From positions 1 through 64,000 of the forward strand of contig JAABRA010000220.1 of the NCBI GenBank assembly GCA_011391155.1: DNA of 64,000 nt, written 5' to 3'. Position numbers and translations under genes: made by a program. Positions 1 through 9,009 of the stretch are shown one piece after another. Under the pieces are notes generated by a model. That model ran no database searches, was not told the origin of the DNA, and was given only the letters and a program-made list of their open reading frames with translations. The DNA comes from Burkholderiales bacterium (GTDB lineage Bacteria; Pseudomonadota; Gammaproteobacteria; Burkholderiales; Burkholderiaceae_C). The number at the start of each line of letters is the position of its first letter. Positions within the stretch are counted from its first letter, which is position 1.

Positions 1-527
1 AGTGGCCGCCCGGCACAGCCGGACAGATAGGCCAGGACCCGTTCAATACGGGATTTCCCGTCGCGCGCCAGAACCTGGCCGCTGGCGGCGATGGCGCCGG
101 CATTGATCATCGGGTTGAACGGCCGGCCAGTGCCGGCCTGCAGGCTGATCGCGTTGAAGGCATCCCCGGAGGGCTCGACGCCGATGCGCGAGCGCACATG
201 CGCCTCGCCCCGGTCTTCGAGCGCCAGGCCGTAGACCAGCGCCTTCGAGATCGACTGAATGGTGAACGCCTGCCGCGTATCGCCCACCTCGTACAGGTGT
301 CCGTCGCGCGTGGCCATGCAGATGCCGAACCAGTTCCGGTCGGCGTGGGTCAATTCAGGGATGTAGTCCGCCACCTGGCCCTCCTGACAGGGCAAGTAAC
401 GCGCATGCAGCGTTTGCAGGTAGCGCTCGATCGGCGTGACGATGCCCGCAGGGGCAAGAGTGGCTGGAAACAAGGGGCACCTCGGGAACGACAGGCAACA
501 GGGCGCAGCATGCAAGATTCGTTCCAC
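1..527 (-). CDS. glsA: Glutaminase, N-terminal part (truncated by window edge)
   Basis: Translating the complement gives the start of a serine-dependent glutaminase (glutamine to glutamate plus ammonia, cytoplasmic). Visible are 'NWFGICMATRDGHLYEVGD', then 'IQSISKALVYGLALED' with the Ser-x-x-Lys catalytic pair of this beta-lactamase-fold family, then 'VEPSGDAFN' and 'NPMINAGAIA'. The C-terminal half lies beyond base 1. The ORF track misses it because the frame has no ATG. The frame stays open upstream, so the start is uncertain: a GTG at 527 is chosen, with a TTG at 515 (GGAA seven bases before it) as a good alternative. The family call is firm and the start is not. Confidence 0.85.
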   Translation of the reverse strand, partial: MERILHAAPCCLSFPRCPLFPATLAPAGIVTPIERYLQTLHARYLPCQEGQVADYIPELTHADRNWFGICMATRDGHLYEVGDTRQAFTIQSISKALVYGLALEDRGEAHVRSRIGVEPSGDAFNAISLQAGTGRPFNPMINAGAIAASGQVLARDGKSRIERVLAYLSGCAGRP

Positions 528-704
528 ATCGCGTCCAGCCGCATCAACGCAGCACCATGCCACGTGGCCGGGGTGCGCGGCGATGTGATGCGCCAAACTG
601 ACGCGTGCGTTATCGTTTTCCCGGATACGCGCCCTGCAACGCCGGGGCGATGCGGTTGAAATGCCATACTGGCCCTCCACAGACCTGCCCAGCACTGGAA
701 AACC

Positions 705-2705
705 ATGATCGAGGACGCCTCACCAGACCCGAATCAGGCGTCCGGGATGCGCCCTGCAGAGGGCCTTCTTTCACGCATCGGCAACCGCATCAAGTCGCAT
801 TTCGGCCCGGGCACCCCGCCACCGCCGGATGAACCCGATTCCCTGGCGGACATCGACCCGATGCTGCGTCCGCATGCCGGGAAAGTCTGTACCGCCGAAG
901 CGGCCGTCAGCCATATCCAGCACGGGGACCATGTCTTCGTCGGCACTGCATGCGCCACGCCCCGATCGCTGGTCGCGGCGATGGAGGAGGGGCTCCTGCG
1001 CCGTCCGGCCGATGTCGAACTGGTGCACTTCATCACGGATCATGCGGTGCCGCACGATACCGACGGGCAGGCCACCACGCACTACCGTCACCGCACCTTT
1101 TTCGTCGGCAACGATATCCACGCCGCCGTGAAACAAGGCCTGGCCAAGTACGTGCCCATGTCGATTGCCCGCGTTCCCGCCCTGATGGCGATCGGGCGCA
1201 TTCCCGTGGACGTCGCGCTGATCCAGGTCTCGCTGCCCGATGAATTCGGCTACGTGAGCCTGGGTGTTTCCGTGGACGTCATACCGGCCGCCATCGCCAG
1301 GGCGCGACTCGTGATCGCCGAGGTCAATCCGGCCATGCCCCGTTCCATGGGGGACTCGACCCTGCACATCCGCCAGATTCATCACCTGGTGCCGGTCAGC
1401 ACGCCCGTGATCGAATACCTGCACCCCTCGGTCCCCGGGCCGGCGATGGAGCAGATCGCGCGCTATATCGGCGGCATCATCGAGGACGGCTCCACCTTGC
1501 AGATCGGGCTGGGGCGCGTAACCAACGAAGCCCTGAAGTACCTGGCGGACCGCCAGGACCTCGGCATCCACTCCGACGTCATCACCGACGCGATCATCCC
1601 GCTGTTGGAAAAAGGCATCCTGACCGGGCAGCGCAAGACCCACCAACCGCGCAAGATCGTCACCAGTTTTGCGATGGGCTCCCGGCGCCTGTACGACCTG
1701 ATCGACCGCAACCCGCTGTTTTCTTTCCAGCCGATCGAGGCGGTGTGCCACCCGAACACCATCGCCGCCCAACACAAGATGGTGTCTGTGACGCAGGCCT
1801 TCGCGGTGGACCTGACCGGGCAGGTGTGCGCCGACCAGTTCAATGGCGATTTTTACGGCGGCATCGGCGCGCAAGGGGAGTTCCTGCGCGGCGCCTCGCG
1901 CTCCGAGGGGGGCAAGGCCATCATCTGCCTGGCGTCCACGGAGGATGACGGCGAGACCTCGCGCATCCGGGCGGTTTTGCGGCCTGGCGAGGGCGTCACC
2001 GTCGCGCGCACCGATGTGCACTATGTGATCACGGAGTTCGGCATTGCCTACCTGTTCGGCAAATCGATCGACGAGCGCGCCGTGGCGCTGATCGAGGTGG
2101 CGAATCCGAAGTTTCGCGTCGCGCTGTTCGAGCAGGCGCAGGCGCTGGGCTACCTCCCGCCCGACCAGACCTTGAAGAACATGCGCGCCTATCCGGTGGA
2201 GGAAGAACGCACCGTGAAGCTGAAGGACCAGCGCTCGGTGCTGTTGCGCCCAGCCGGATCATCCGACGGCGATGCCATCCGGACCTTGTTTCACAGCCTT
2301 TCGGACCGTGATGTGTACACGCGATTTTTCCGCAAGGTGCGCGGACTCTCCGGCAAGGATGTGCAACGGCTGTGCAACGTCAACTTCGAGAATGAAGTGG
2401 CGTTCGTGGCGGTGACCGGATCCCGGGAGAACCCGCAGATCGTGGCCCAGTCCTGCTATTTCATCGATCCCTCCACCAACCTGGCGGAGACCGCCTTCAT
2501 GGTCCACCCGGACTGGCAGGGCTCAGGCCTGGGCACGGCCCTGCAGAATCGGATGACGGAGCACGCGAAGGCACGCGGCGTGCGCGGATTCCTGGCCGAA
2601 ATTCTCGCCAGCAACCCCAACATGATCCGCCTGGCCCGAAGCGGGTCTTCCAATGTCAACGTTGAGACAACGAGCGACACCGTTCGCGTGACGGTCCTGT
2701 TCTGA
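705..2705 (+). CDS. Acetyl-CoA hydrolase/transferase fused to a GNAT acetyltransferase domain
   Basis: This 666-residue protein has three parts. Residues about 50-250 and 260-480 resemble the N- and C-terminal domains of the acetyl-CoA hydrolase / 4-hydroxybutyrate CoA-transferase family, including 'GGIGAQGEFLRGASRSEGG' around the usual active-site glutamate region. Residues about 515-660 form a GNAT fold, with 'PDWQGSGLGTALQNRM' as the acetyl-CoA-binding loop. The family moves or hydrolyses CoA from short acyl-CoAs. The fused GNAT domain suggests protein or small-molecule acetylation coupled to acyl-CoA level, which is inference. It stands alone on its strand, 68 bases before the SulP gene. 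The start is the first ATG and no better one was seen. Confidence 0.88.
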   Translation: MIEDASPDPNQASGMRPAEGLLSRIGNRIKSHFGPGTPPPPDEPDSLADIDPMLRPHAGKVCTAEAAVSHIQHGDHVFVGTACATPRSLVAAMEEGLLRRPADVELVHFITDHAVPHDTDGQATTHYRHRTFFVGNDIHAAVKQGLAKYVPMSIARVPALMAIGRIPVDVALIQVSLPDEFGYVSLGVSVDVIPAAIARARLVIAEVNPAMPRSMGDSTLHIRQIHHLVPVSTPVIEYLHPSVPGPAMEQIARYIGGIIEDGSTLQIGLGRVTNEALKYLADRQDLGIHSDVITDAIIPLLEKGILTGQRKTHQPRKIVTSFAMGSRRLYDLIDRNPLFSFQPIEAVCHPNTIAAQHKMVSVTQAFAVDLTGQVCADQFNGDFYGGIGAQGEFLRGASRSEGGKAIICLASTEDDGETSRIRAVLRPGEGVTVARTDVHYVITEFGIAYLFGKSIDERAVALIEVANPKFRVALFEQAQALGYLPPDQTLKNMRAYPVEEERTVKLKDQRSVLLRPAGSSDGDAIRTLFHSLSDRDVYTRFFRKVRGLSGKDVQRLCNVNFENEVAFVAVTGSRENPQIVAQSCYFIDPSTNLAETAFMVHPDWQGSGLGTALQNRMTEHAKARGVRGFLAEILASNPNMIRLARSGSSNVNVETTSDTVRVTVLF

Positions 2706-2773
2706 TTGCCCGCGATTCAGCCAGCGCTCCGGATTTTTCCATTGATGTCCCGACTGTTGCATGAAGCGCCACC

Positions 2774-4984
2774 GTGCGCCTGCCGCTGATGGCGTCGGGT
2801 CGTCCGTCCGCCATGGCCGGCCTGCCGGGCGCAGCCTGGGGCGGCGGCGCCAATGCGTTCGCCAGCCTGGCCCTGGTGCTGACCATCGGCCTGGTGGCTT
2901 TTTCACCGCTCGGGGCTGCCGCGGCGCCCGTGGGAATCGCGGCGTCCTTTGCGGCGGTCATCGCTGGGGGCTTCGTCTACGCGCTGCTGGGCCGTGTGGC
3001 CGTGCCCTGCGGCGGCCCGAGTTCTGCGACGGCCCTGATTCTGGCCGGCCTCGTGGCCCAACTGGTCCGCGACCCGGCCCTCGACGTGTCCACGGCCGGC
3101 GGGCTGGCAAGCCTGGTCGCCGTGACGGCCGCCACCATCGTCCTGATGGGCGCGCTGCAGGTGATGTTCAGCCTGCTGGGATTGGGTCGGTTCGCCCGGT
3201 TTGTACCGCAGCCGGTACTCGCCGGCTTCATGAACGCCGTCGCGTTGATGATCCTGGTGGCACAAGTGCCCCCCCTGCTGGGCCTGCCGGCACTGGCTGC
3301 GCCGGGCGATGCCACCCCGCTGTCAAGTATTCAGCCCCTGACATTAGCGGTGGGGCTGGCAACGGCGATTTCGCTCTGGGTGATGCGCTGGAAATGGCCG
3401 CACGCGCCGGCGCCGCTGGCGGCCCTGGCGGTGGGGGCTGCCGTCTACGCCGTGCTGGGGGCTGTCATTCCGGGGTCCCAACTCGGCCCGGTCGTGGGCG
3501 CCCTGCCGCAGGGCGTCGCGCTGCCGGACGCCCTGTTCCGGTTTTCGGATCCGGATACCTTGGGCCTGCTGCGTCGTCACGCCAGTGCGGTAGGGCTCAC
3601 GGCGGCGGTGCTCGCGGTCATCGGTTCACTGGAGTCGCTGCTCGCTGCCGCGGTCATCGACCAGCTCACCGACACCCGGCACGACGGTCGCCGTGAGCTT
3701 ATGGCCATCGGACTGGCCAATACGGCCAGCGGCGTCTTTGGCGGCTTGCCCCTGGTGCTGTCCCAGACGCGCGCCATGACGCTGATCGATGGCGGATCGC
3801 GAGGACAGGGCGCGGTTGTCGCCGCGGCCGTGGTCTTTGCCATCCTGTTCGCTGTCGGGGGCCCGCTGATTGCCCTCATCCCCAGGACCGTGCTGGCGGG
3901 CGTCATGCTCACCATCGCTGTGGCCATGGTCGACCGCTGGACCCGGCAACTGGTGCGCCAGTTGTATGCGCGTGAGTTTTCGTCCGATCTGCGGCTGAGC
4001 CTGGTGCTGGTGGCGGCGGTGTGCGCAACGACCGTGGCGATGGGTTTCGTCGCCGGAATTGCTGCTGGCGTGCTCCTGTCGATGGCCGTTTTCATCCGCA
4101 GCATGAACCGATCCCTGGTGCGCGGCCGTTTCAGCGCCGCCGAACGCCCGTCACGAAGGGTCTACGGGCTTGCGCAGGAAGCGTTGCTTGCGCATTCCCG
4201 CCAGCGTGTGACGGTGCTTGAACTGGAAGGTGCGCTCTTCTTTGGAACGGCAGAGCGACTGGCGGTTGAGGCCGGCAGGCTCCCCCCCGATTGCGCCTGC
4301 CTGGTGCTTGACCTGCAGCGCGTCAACATCATCGATGAGTCGGGCGCCGTGCTGCTGCAGGATCTGTCCCGCCGGCTGGCACGACACGGCATCCCGATGT
4401 TGCTCGCCGGGGTGACCACTGACAGCGCGCACGGGCGCCGTCTGCAGGCCTATGGCTGTTTTCGCGAGCGCCCGCGCGAAGACTGGTTCCGGGATACCGA
4501 CCATGCCATCGAGGCAGCAGAACAGCGCTTTCTGGCGCAGGCACACGTCGCCGAGTCGCGCACCGAGGCGCCGCTGGCGCAGTCGCTGCTCCTGCGGGGA
4601 CTGGCATCCGCGCAGGTCGAGCAGGTCCTGAAATTGATGCCCGCGCAACACCTGTCCGCCGGGACCTTGCTGTTTCGCCAGGGTGACCCGGGCGACCGGG
4701 TCTACGTGCTGACGCAGGGTTCAATCTCGATCGTGGGCGGCCGCTCGGAACCCCGGCAGCGCTATGTGAGCTATTCCCCCGGCGTCATGCTGGGCGAAAT
4801 TGCCATGCTCGACGGCGGTGGTCGGTCGGCTGACGCCATCGCCGATAGTGACGCCGTGGTGTTTTCACTGTTGCGCACCGACTTCGATGCACTTTCCGCC
4901 GCTGATCCTGCTCTGGGTGCGCGTCTTCTGCGCAACATCGCCCTGCATCTGGCAGACCGCCTTCGAAGCTCGGCGTCGAGGTGA
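2774..4984 (+). CDS. SulP-family anion transporter with STAS and cyclic-nucleotide-binding domains
   Basis: A 736-residue inner-membrane protein. Residues about 15-440 are a run of hydrophobic segments typical of SulP (SLC26-like) transporters of sulfate, bicarbonate or carboxylates. Residues about 465-560 are a STAS domain with the 'NIIDESGAVLL' signature. Residues about 610-730 are a cyclic-nucleotide-binding domain whose phosphate-binding cassette 'GEIAMLDGGGRSADAIA' keeps the Glu and the Arg-Ser-Ala needed for ligand. The transporter is therefore probably gated by cAMP or cGMP. A class III cyclase is encoded nearby (6791-8983). The start is a GTG; ATG at 2789 is possible. The substrate cannot be told from sequence. 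Confidence 0.9.
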   Translation: MRLPLMASGRPSAMAGLPGAAWGGGANAFASLALVLTIGLVAFSPLGAAAAPVGIAASFAAVIAGGFVYALLGRVAVPCGGPSSATALILAGLVAQLVRDPALDVSTAGGLASLVAVTAATIVLMGALQVMFSLLGLGRFARFVPQPVLAGFMNAVALMILVAQVPPLLGLPALAAPGDATPLSSIQPLTLAVGLATAISLWVMRWKWPHAPAPLAALAVGAAVYAVLGAVIPGSQLGPVVGALPQGVALPDALFRFSDPDTLGLLRRHASAVGLTAAVLAVIGSLESLLAAAVIDQLTDTRHDGRRELMAIGLANTASGVFGGLPLVLSQTRAMTLIDGGSRGQGAVVAAAVVFAILFAVGGPLIALIPRTVLAGVMLTIAVAMVDRWTRQLVRQLYAREFSSDLRLSLVLVAAVCATTVAMGFVAGIAAGVLLSMAVFIRSMNRSLVRGRFSAAERPSRRVYGLAQEALLAHSRQRVTVLELEGALFFGTAERLAVEAGRLPPDCACLVLDLQRVNIIDESGAVLLQDLSRRLARHGIPMLLAGVTTDSAHGRRLQAYGCFRERPREDWFRDTDHAIEAAEQRFLAQAHVAESRTEAPLAQSLLLRGLASAQVEQVLKLMPAQHLSAGTLLFRQGDPGDRVYVLTQGSISIVGGRSEPRQRYVSYSPGVMLGEIAMLDGGGRSADAIADSDAVVFSLLRTDFDALSAADPALGARLLRNIALHLADRLRSSASR

Positions 4985-5080
4985 TCCGTGTGGCTGCTTT
5001 CAGTAAAGCCGGCAATATTTCGCTCTGGAGGCGTTCCGACGGACACTCGCCCCCTGACTTCAAGGCGCAAACCGTTTGCC

Positions 5081-5482
5081 CTAGTTCATCGCCATCTTGT
5101 CGGACACCCCGTTCACGCCATAGGTACGTTTGGTAATCCGGACAGCCAGATCACGTGCGTCAGGATTTCCGGGGCGTCCACCGAGCTCAACAACACCTTT
5201 GGTCACCTGAACCGTCAGCGAACCAGCGGCGGGACCAAGGTTTGCGACGAGTCCATTGCGCACCCGTGCGGCTGTCGCGTCATCCTCGGAGTAGGGAAAG
5301 TACGGAATTGCCCGCGGGTAACCAGGCTGGTGCTCCTCAACTGTGGTGAAGTATGAGGTGACGCGTGAGGTGAGGCCCGAGGCATATGACGTGGCGCCTG
5401 ACGCAAATCCTGTGGTGCAGGCAGACAGATTCAACCCGGCGATCAGCGCACCAGCAAGGGCAAGGGGCTTCAATATCTTCAT
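5081..5482 (-). CDS. BON-domain lipoprotein
   Basis: 133 residues. The N-terminus 'MKILKPLALAGALIAGLNLSAC' is a lipoprotein signal ending in a lipobox (L-S-A-C), so the protein should be anchored in the envelope. Residues about 65-133 form a single BON domain (phospholipid-binding OsmY/transport-associated fold) with 'VTKGVVELGGRPGNPDARD'. I chose the ATG at 5482 because an AAAGGA lies eight bases upstream; the track's longer form adds a non-signal-like extension. It is divergent from the FecR gene, with about 150 bases between them that may hold both promoters. It probably belongs to the same envelope-sensing group, which is inference from position. Confidence 0.8.
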   Translation of the reverse strand: MKILKPLALAGALIAGLNLSACTTGFASGATSYASGLTSRVTSYFTTVEEHQPGYPRAIPYFPYSEDDATAARVRNGLVANLGPAAGSLTVQVTKGVVELGGRPGNPDARDLAVRITKRTYGVNGVSDKMAMN

Positions 5483-5632
5483 GCCGTGCATCCTTTCAAA
5501 AAATGGCGAGGAAGACAAAGTATGCAGCAGTCTCGCAGGAAATCCCAGGATGACCGACAAGTCTGAAGGTCGCAGAATATTGAGCGTATTTTCAAAAATA
5601 TACGAGAATGCCATTTTCGAAAGGTCCGTAGC

Positions 5633-6094
5633 ATGAGCAACAGCGTGAAAATATTCAGCGCCCTGATGGTTTGGAGTCTCGCAGCAATGCCACTGATGTG
5701 CCAGGCCCAGGCGGAACCCGTTGGGTACGTGAAGACCGTGAAGGGCTCGGCGTGGGTCACCACCAGTGGGCAACGCGTACCAGCGCAACAGGGCACTGCC
5801 GTGCTGATGGGAAGCCAGCTCAAGACAGCGGCGGGCGCGTCGATGGGTGTGACCTTCAAGGACGACACGGTGATGTCGTTCGGGCCCGACACCGAGCTGA
5901 CGGTGGATGAGTATCTTTATGCGCCGGCAAAAGGCCAGTTAAAGCTGGCAACGCGCCTTGACAAGGGTACCTTGACCTATGTCTCGGGCGTGATTGCCAA
6001 GCTCAAGCCGGACGCGGTGTCGGTCAAGACACCGAGCGGCATTATCGGTGTGCGGGGCACGAGCTTCATGGTCAAGGTGGACGACGTCGAATGA
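5633..6094 (+). CDS. Exported FecR-domain protein
   Basis: 153 residues with a cleavable-looking signal peptide (about 1-26, ending 'CQAQA'). The rest is a FecR domain: 'VKGSAWVTTSGQ', 'GSQLKTAAGASMGVTFKDD', and the closing 'VKTPSGIIGVRGTSFMVKV'. Here the domain is free in the periplasm, not part of an anti-sigma factor with a membrane helix, and no ECF sigma gene is adjacent. Its stop overlaps the next gene's start by four bases (ATGA), so the two are translationally coupled. In other proteobacteria FecR proteins of this type occur beside CHASE2 cyclases, as here, which suggests a periplasmic ligand or matrix sensor. The exact role is unknown. Confidence 0.87.
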   Translation: MSNSVKIFSALMVWSLAAMPLMCQAQAEPVGYVKTVKGSAWVTTSGQRVPAQQGTAVLMGSQLKTAAGASMGVTFKDDTVMSFGPDTELTVDEYLYAPAKGQLKLATRLDKGTLTYVSGVIAKLKPDAVSVKTPSGIIGVRGTSFMVKVDDVE

Positions 6095-6777
6095 ATCGTC
6101 CCATCCCCGGTTCCCTGCCAGGCATCGGACTGCTGCTGGCTGCCTTTTTCACCGGTTGTTCGAGCCAGTTGCCGATACCGGATATCCCAAGCTCCTTCAA
6201 TGTGCGCTCGGAAGAGCCTCGGCCGGAAAAGCCCCAACCGGTGAGGCATCCTCCCTCCTACGTCGTCCTGCTGACCAGCCCGGACGGCACGGTCGGCCGG
6301 GTCATGGTCACCGGGCAGCGCGGCGAGCAGGTGCTTACCCAGGCGCAACAAGGGGCCTGGCTGGACGGAAGCGGCACGCCTTTCACCCTCGACAAGGCGG
6401 CGATTGAGCGTGACTTCAACGCTGCGCTGGCGGCACGCCCCCCCATCCCCGAGCATTTCCTGCTCTATTTCGAAATCGGGGGGACGGTTCTGACGACCGA
6501 GTCCAAGGCCGTGATGAAACGCCTTCTTGACCGGGCTCGCTTGTTTCCAACGCTGGATATTTCGGTCGTGGGTCACACCGATACCCTTGGGAAATCCGAG
6601 GCCAACGAGGCCCTGGCGCTCAGCCGGGCCCGATTGATCGCCAGCGAGCTTCAACGACTTGACGTCAGGAACATGGCGGTCGTCGTTGAATCCCATGGCG
6701 AGCGCAACCTCCTGGTGCCCACAGCGGACGAGACTCCCGAGCAAAGAAACCGGCGCGTGGCCGTGACCTTGCGATAA
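6091..6777 (+). CDS. OmpA-family peptidoglycan-binding lipoprotein
   Basis: 228 residues. The signal ends in 'FFTGCSSQLP', a plausible lipobox, so it is probably an outer-membrane lipoprotein. Residues about 120-228 form an OmpA C-terminal domain, with 'VVGHTDTLGKSEANEALALS' and the closing 'EQRNRRVAVTLR', which in this family bind diaminopimelate in peptidoglycan. The middle part (30-115) is a proline-rich linker plus an unrecognised segment. It is coupled to the FecR gene by a four-base overlap and ends 13 bases before the convergent cyclase gene. It probably tethers the FecR/CHASE2 sensing unit to the cell wall, which is inference. Confidence 0.87.
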   Translation: MNRPIPGSLPGIGLLLAAFFTGCSSQLPIPDIPSSFNVRSEEPRPEKPQPVRHPPSYVVLLTSPDGTVGRVMVTGQRGEQVLTQAQQGAWLDGSGTPFTLDKAAIERDFNAALAARPPIPEHFLLYFEIGGTVLTTESKAVMKRLLDRARLFPTLDISVVGHTDTLGKSEANEALALSRARLIASELQRLDVRNMAVVVESHGERNLLVPTADETPEQRNRRVAVTLR

Positions 6778-6790
6778 GCCTCAGGGACGT

Positions 6791-8983
6791 CTACTTTTCC
6801 GCCATGGTGATCAGGTCATCCGTGCCCCCTTCACGCAGTTGCCGCAGGTGTAGCAGCACCAGGGGATCTTTCGGATAACGCTTGAACAGCGCCTCAAAAC
6901 TGGCCAGCGCCATCGCCGGCCCTTCGCTTTCGCCGCTGCCCGGCTGCAAGAGACGCATCGCCGCATCATATTCAGCGGGCGTGGCGCACTCGGCCGGATT
7001 CGTGGCCGCCAGCGGCTCATACACCTGCAAGGGATGGCTTTTCCCCTTCAGGACCAGTCGCCCGACCGCCCGTACTGGCACGTCAGGGCAACCGTCCACG
7101 ATGGCCTGCGAGAGGCAGACTCGCGTTCCCAGATGCTTGTTGACACTCTCCAGGCGTGCCGCGGTGTTGATCGGGTCGCCCAGCGCGCGATAATCGAAAA
7201 GGGTCTTCCCGCCGAAATTGCCAACGATCACCTCGCCGCTGTGAATTCCGATGCGGGTGTGCCCCCAGGCGACGCCCTGGGAGCGCAGGCGGGCAGAGTA
7301 GGCCGACGCGAAGGTGTCCATCTCCATGGCGCAATCAAAGGCGCGCTGGCGATGGTCGGGTTGCGGCACCGGTGCCGAGAACAGCACGGCCACCGCGTCG
7401 CCCACGATCCGGTCCAGAGTGCCTTCATGCCTGAAAACAATGGCCAGCATCGCATCCAGGTAATCGTTGAGCAGGGACACCGCCTGCGCCGGGTCGCCGG
7501 ACTCCATCATGCTGGTGAATCCCGCCAGGTCGGTGAATACAAAACTGCAGACCTGCCGCTGTCCGCCAAGCTGGAGCTGTTCCGGATGGGCAACCAGGTG
7601 CGCCACCCGGTTCGGCGAGACATAGCGTGAAAAGGCCTCGCGCACCCATCGCTGCTCGCGTTCGCTGACCAGGTGGTGCAGGCCGCTCCCCAAGGCGAAG
7701 CTGAGGGCTGTGGCCAGCGCCGGATTGGCGGCATCGAGCAACAGGTGCTGGTTCACGAAGGCGTACCAGGCGCCGCCCAGAAGGGCGCCCAGTACCGCGG
7801 CCGCAACCCACGTCGCCCACCAGACCGGCGCGGCGAGCGCGAACAGCCCGACGATCAACGGGCCCAATACCAGCGCCAGGGCCTCTGCGCCGCCGGCCCA
7901 GGGCGGCCGCTGCAGGTGTTGTCCCAGCAAGACTTGCTCCAGCGCCAGCGCATGGGCCTGCACGCCGGGCATCATTTCCCCCATCGGATTGAATCGCAAA
8001 TCCATCAATCCGGCGGCCGAGCTGCCAATCAATATGATGTGGCCCTCCAGCTGGTCGGCGGCGACCTTGCCCTCCAGGACCTGCGCCGCCGAGACATACC
8101 GCGCCGGCTGTTTCTCCGTGTAATGCAACCAGACTTCGCCATGCGCATTGGTGGGTACCGTGACATCCCCAATGCGCACATCCTGCACGCCGGCCTCGTT
8201 GCTGCGCAACACGTGATTGCGGGCGCCCTGCGCCACGCGCAACGCCTCGGCGCTCAAGGTGGGCACGATCTTGTCTCCCAGATGCAGCATCAGCGGCACC
8301 CGCCGGACCACGCCGTCAATGTCAGCAGCGAAGTTCAAGGCGCCCAGCCCGGCAGCATTCGCGCTGAGCAGCGGCAACGGCCAGACCACGTTGTCAAATC
8401 CATGCAGCCACTGCCCCGGTTCAATGGTGCCCGTGCTCACGACCCGGTAGGGCAACGCTGGCGCATCGCGTGTGGTCGCCGCATCGGTGCGGGACTGGCC
8501 GGAACGCGACAGGCTGCTGCCCAGCACCACGTTCCGGTCTTTCATCGCGGCCCCCAACGCGGCATCATGATCGGGCAAGCGCGACAGCGACGCCCGGACC
8601 CGCGCGTCTTGCCAGAGGTCGGCCATGGCCAGCGGCGATGTCCGGTCGGGTTCAGCCAGGATCATGTCGAACACGATCGCTGCGGCGCCAGCTTCATGCA
8701 GGCGCTGCACCAGTTCAGCCACCCGCGTGCGGGGCCAGGGCCATTGCCCGTAGGCCTTCAGGCTGGGCTCGTCAATATCCACCACGCGCACCGCGGCGGG
8801 TTCGTAGGGCCGCGGGAACCAGCGCTGGAACTGATCGAATTGCGCCAGACGCAGACTCTGCAGCGGAATGGGATCGATCAGCCATAACGTCAAGGCCGTC
8901 AACGCAACCGACAGCATCAGGGCCAAGGCCGCGATACTGGACAACGCGCCGGGAAGCAGCCGTGTCCGGAGGTCTGCGAGCAT
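6791..8983 (-). CDS. CHASE2-domain class III adenylate/guanylate cyclase
   Basis: 730 residues: a membrane helix (about 14-36), a large periplasmic CHASE2 sensor (about 40-345), two or three membrane helices (about 365-430), then a class III cyclase catalytic domain (about 470-650) and a short tail. Both metal-binding aspartates are visible in 'FTDLAGFTSMME' and 'IVGDAVAVLF', and the transition-state Asn/Arg in 'PINTAARLES'. The two residues that normally choose the base are Arg in both places ('LDRIVGD' for Lys, 'DYRALG' for Asp/Thr), so ATP versus GTP use is not predictable. It lies 26 bases after the patatin stop on the same strand, so they are probably co-transcribed. Confidence 0.92.
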   Translation of the reverse strand: MLADLRTRLLPGALSSIAALALMLSVALTALTLWLIDPIPLQSLRLAQFDQFQRWFPRPYEPAAVRVVDIDEPSLKAYGQWPWPRTRVAELVQRLHEAGAAAIVFDMILAEPDRTSPLAMADLWQDARVRASLSRLPDHDAALGAAMKDRNVVLGSSLSRSGQSRTDAATTRDAPALPYRVVSTGTIEPGQWLHGFDNVVWPLPLLSANAAGLGALNFAADIDGVVRRVPLMLHLGDKIVPTLSAEALRVAQGARNHVLRSNEAGVQDVRIGDVTVPTNAHGEVWLHYTEKQPARYVSAAQVLEGKVAADQLEGHIILIGSSAAGLMDLRFNPMGEMMPGVQAHALALEQVLLGQHLQRPPWAGGAEALALVLGPLIVGLFALAAPVWWATWVAAAVLGALLGGAWYAFVNQHLLLDAANPALATALSFALGSGLHHLVSEREQRWVREAFSRYVSPNRVAHLVAHPEQLQLGGQRQVCSFVFTDLAGFTSMMESGDPAQAVSLLNDYLDAMLAIVFRHEGTLDRIVGDAVAVLFSAPVPQPDHRQRAFDCAMEMDTFASAYSARLRSQGVAWGHTRIGIHSGEVIVGNFGGKTLFDYRALGDPINTAARLESVNKHLGTRVCLSQAIVDGCPDVPVRAVGRLVLKGKSHPLQVYEPLAATNPAECATPAEYDAAMRLLQPGSGESEGPAMALASFEALFKRYPKDPLVLLHLRQLREGGTDDLITMAEK

Positions 8984-9009
8984 GATCGACGCCGTCGAAA
9001 GGCGGGGGA

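Noticed and set aside
771-2021. 416-residue minus-strand ORF
   Set aside because: Antisense shadow of the acetyl-CoA hydrolase gene; Asp/Arg/His-rich composition and no family motif.
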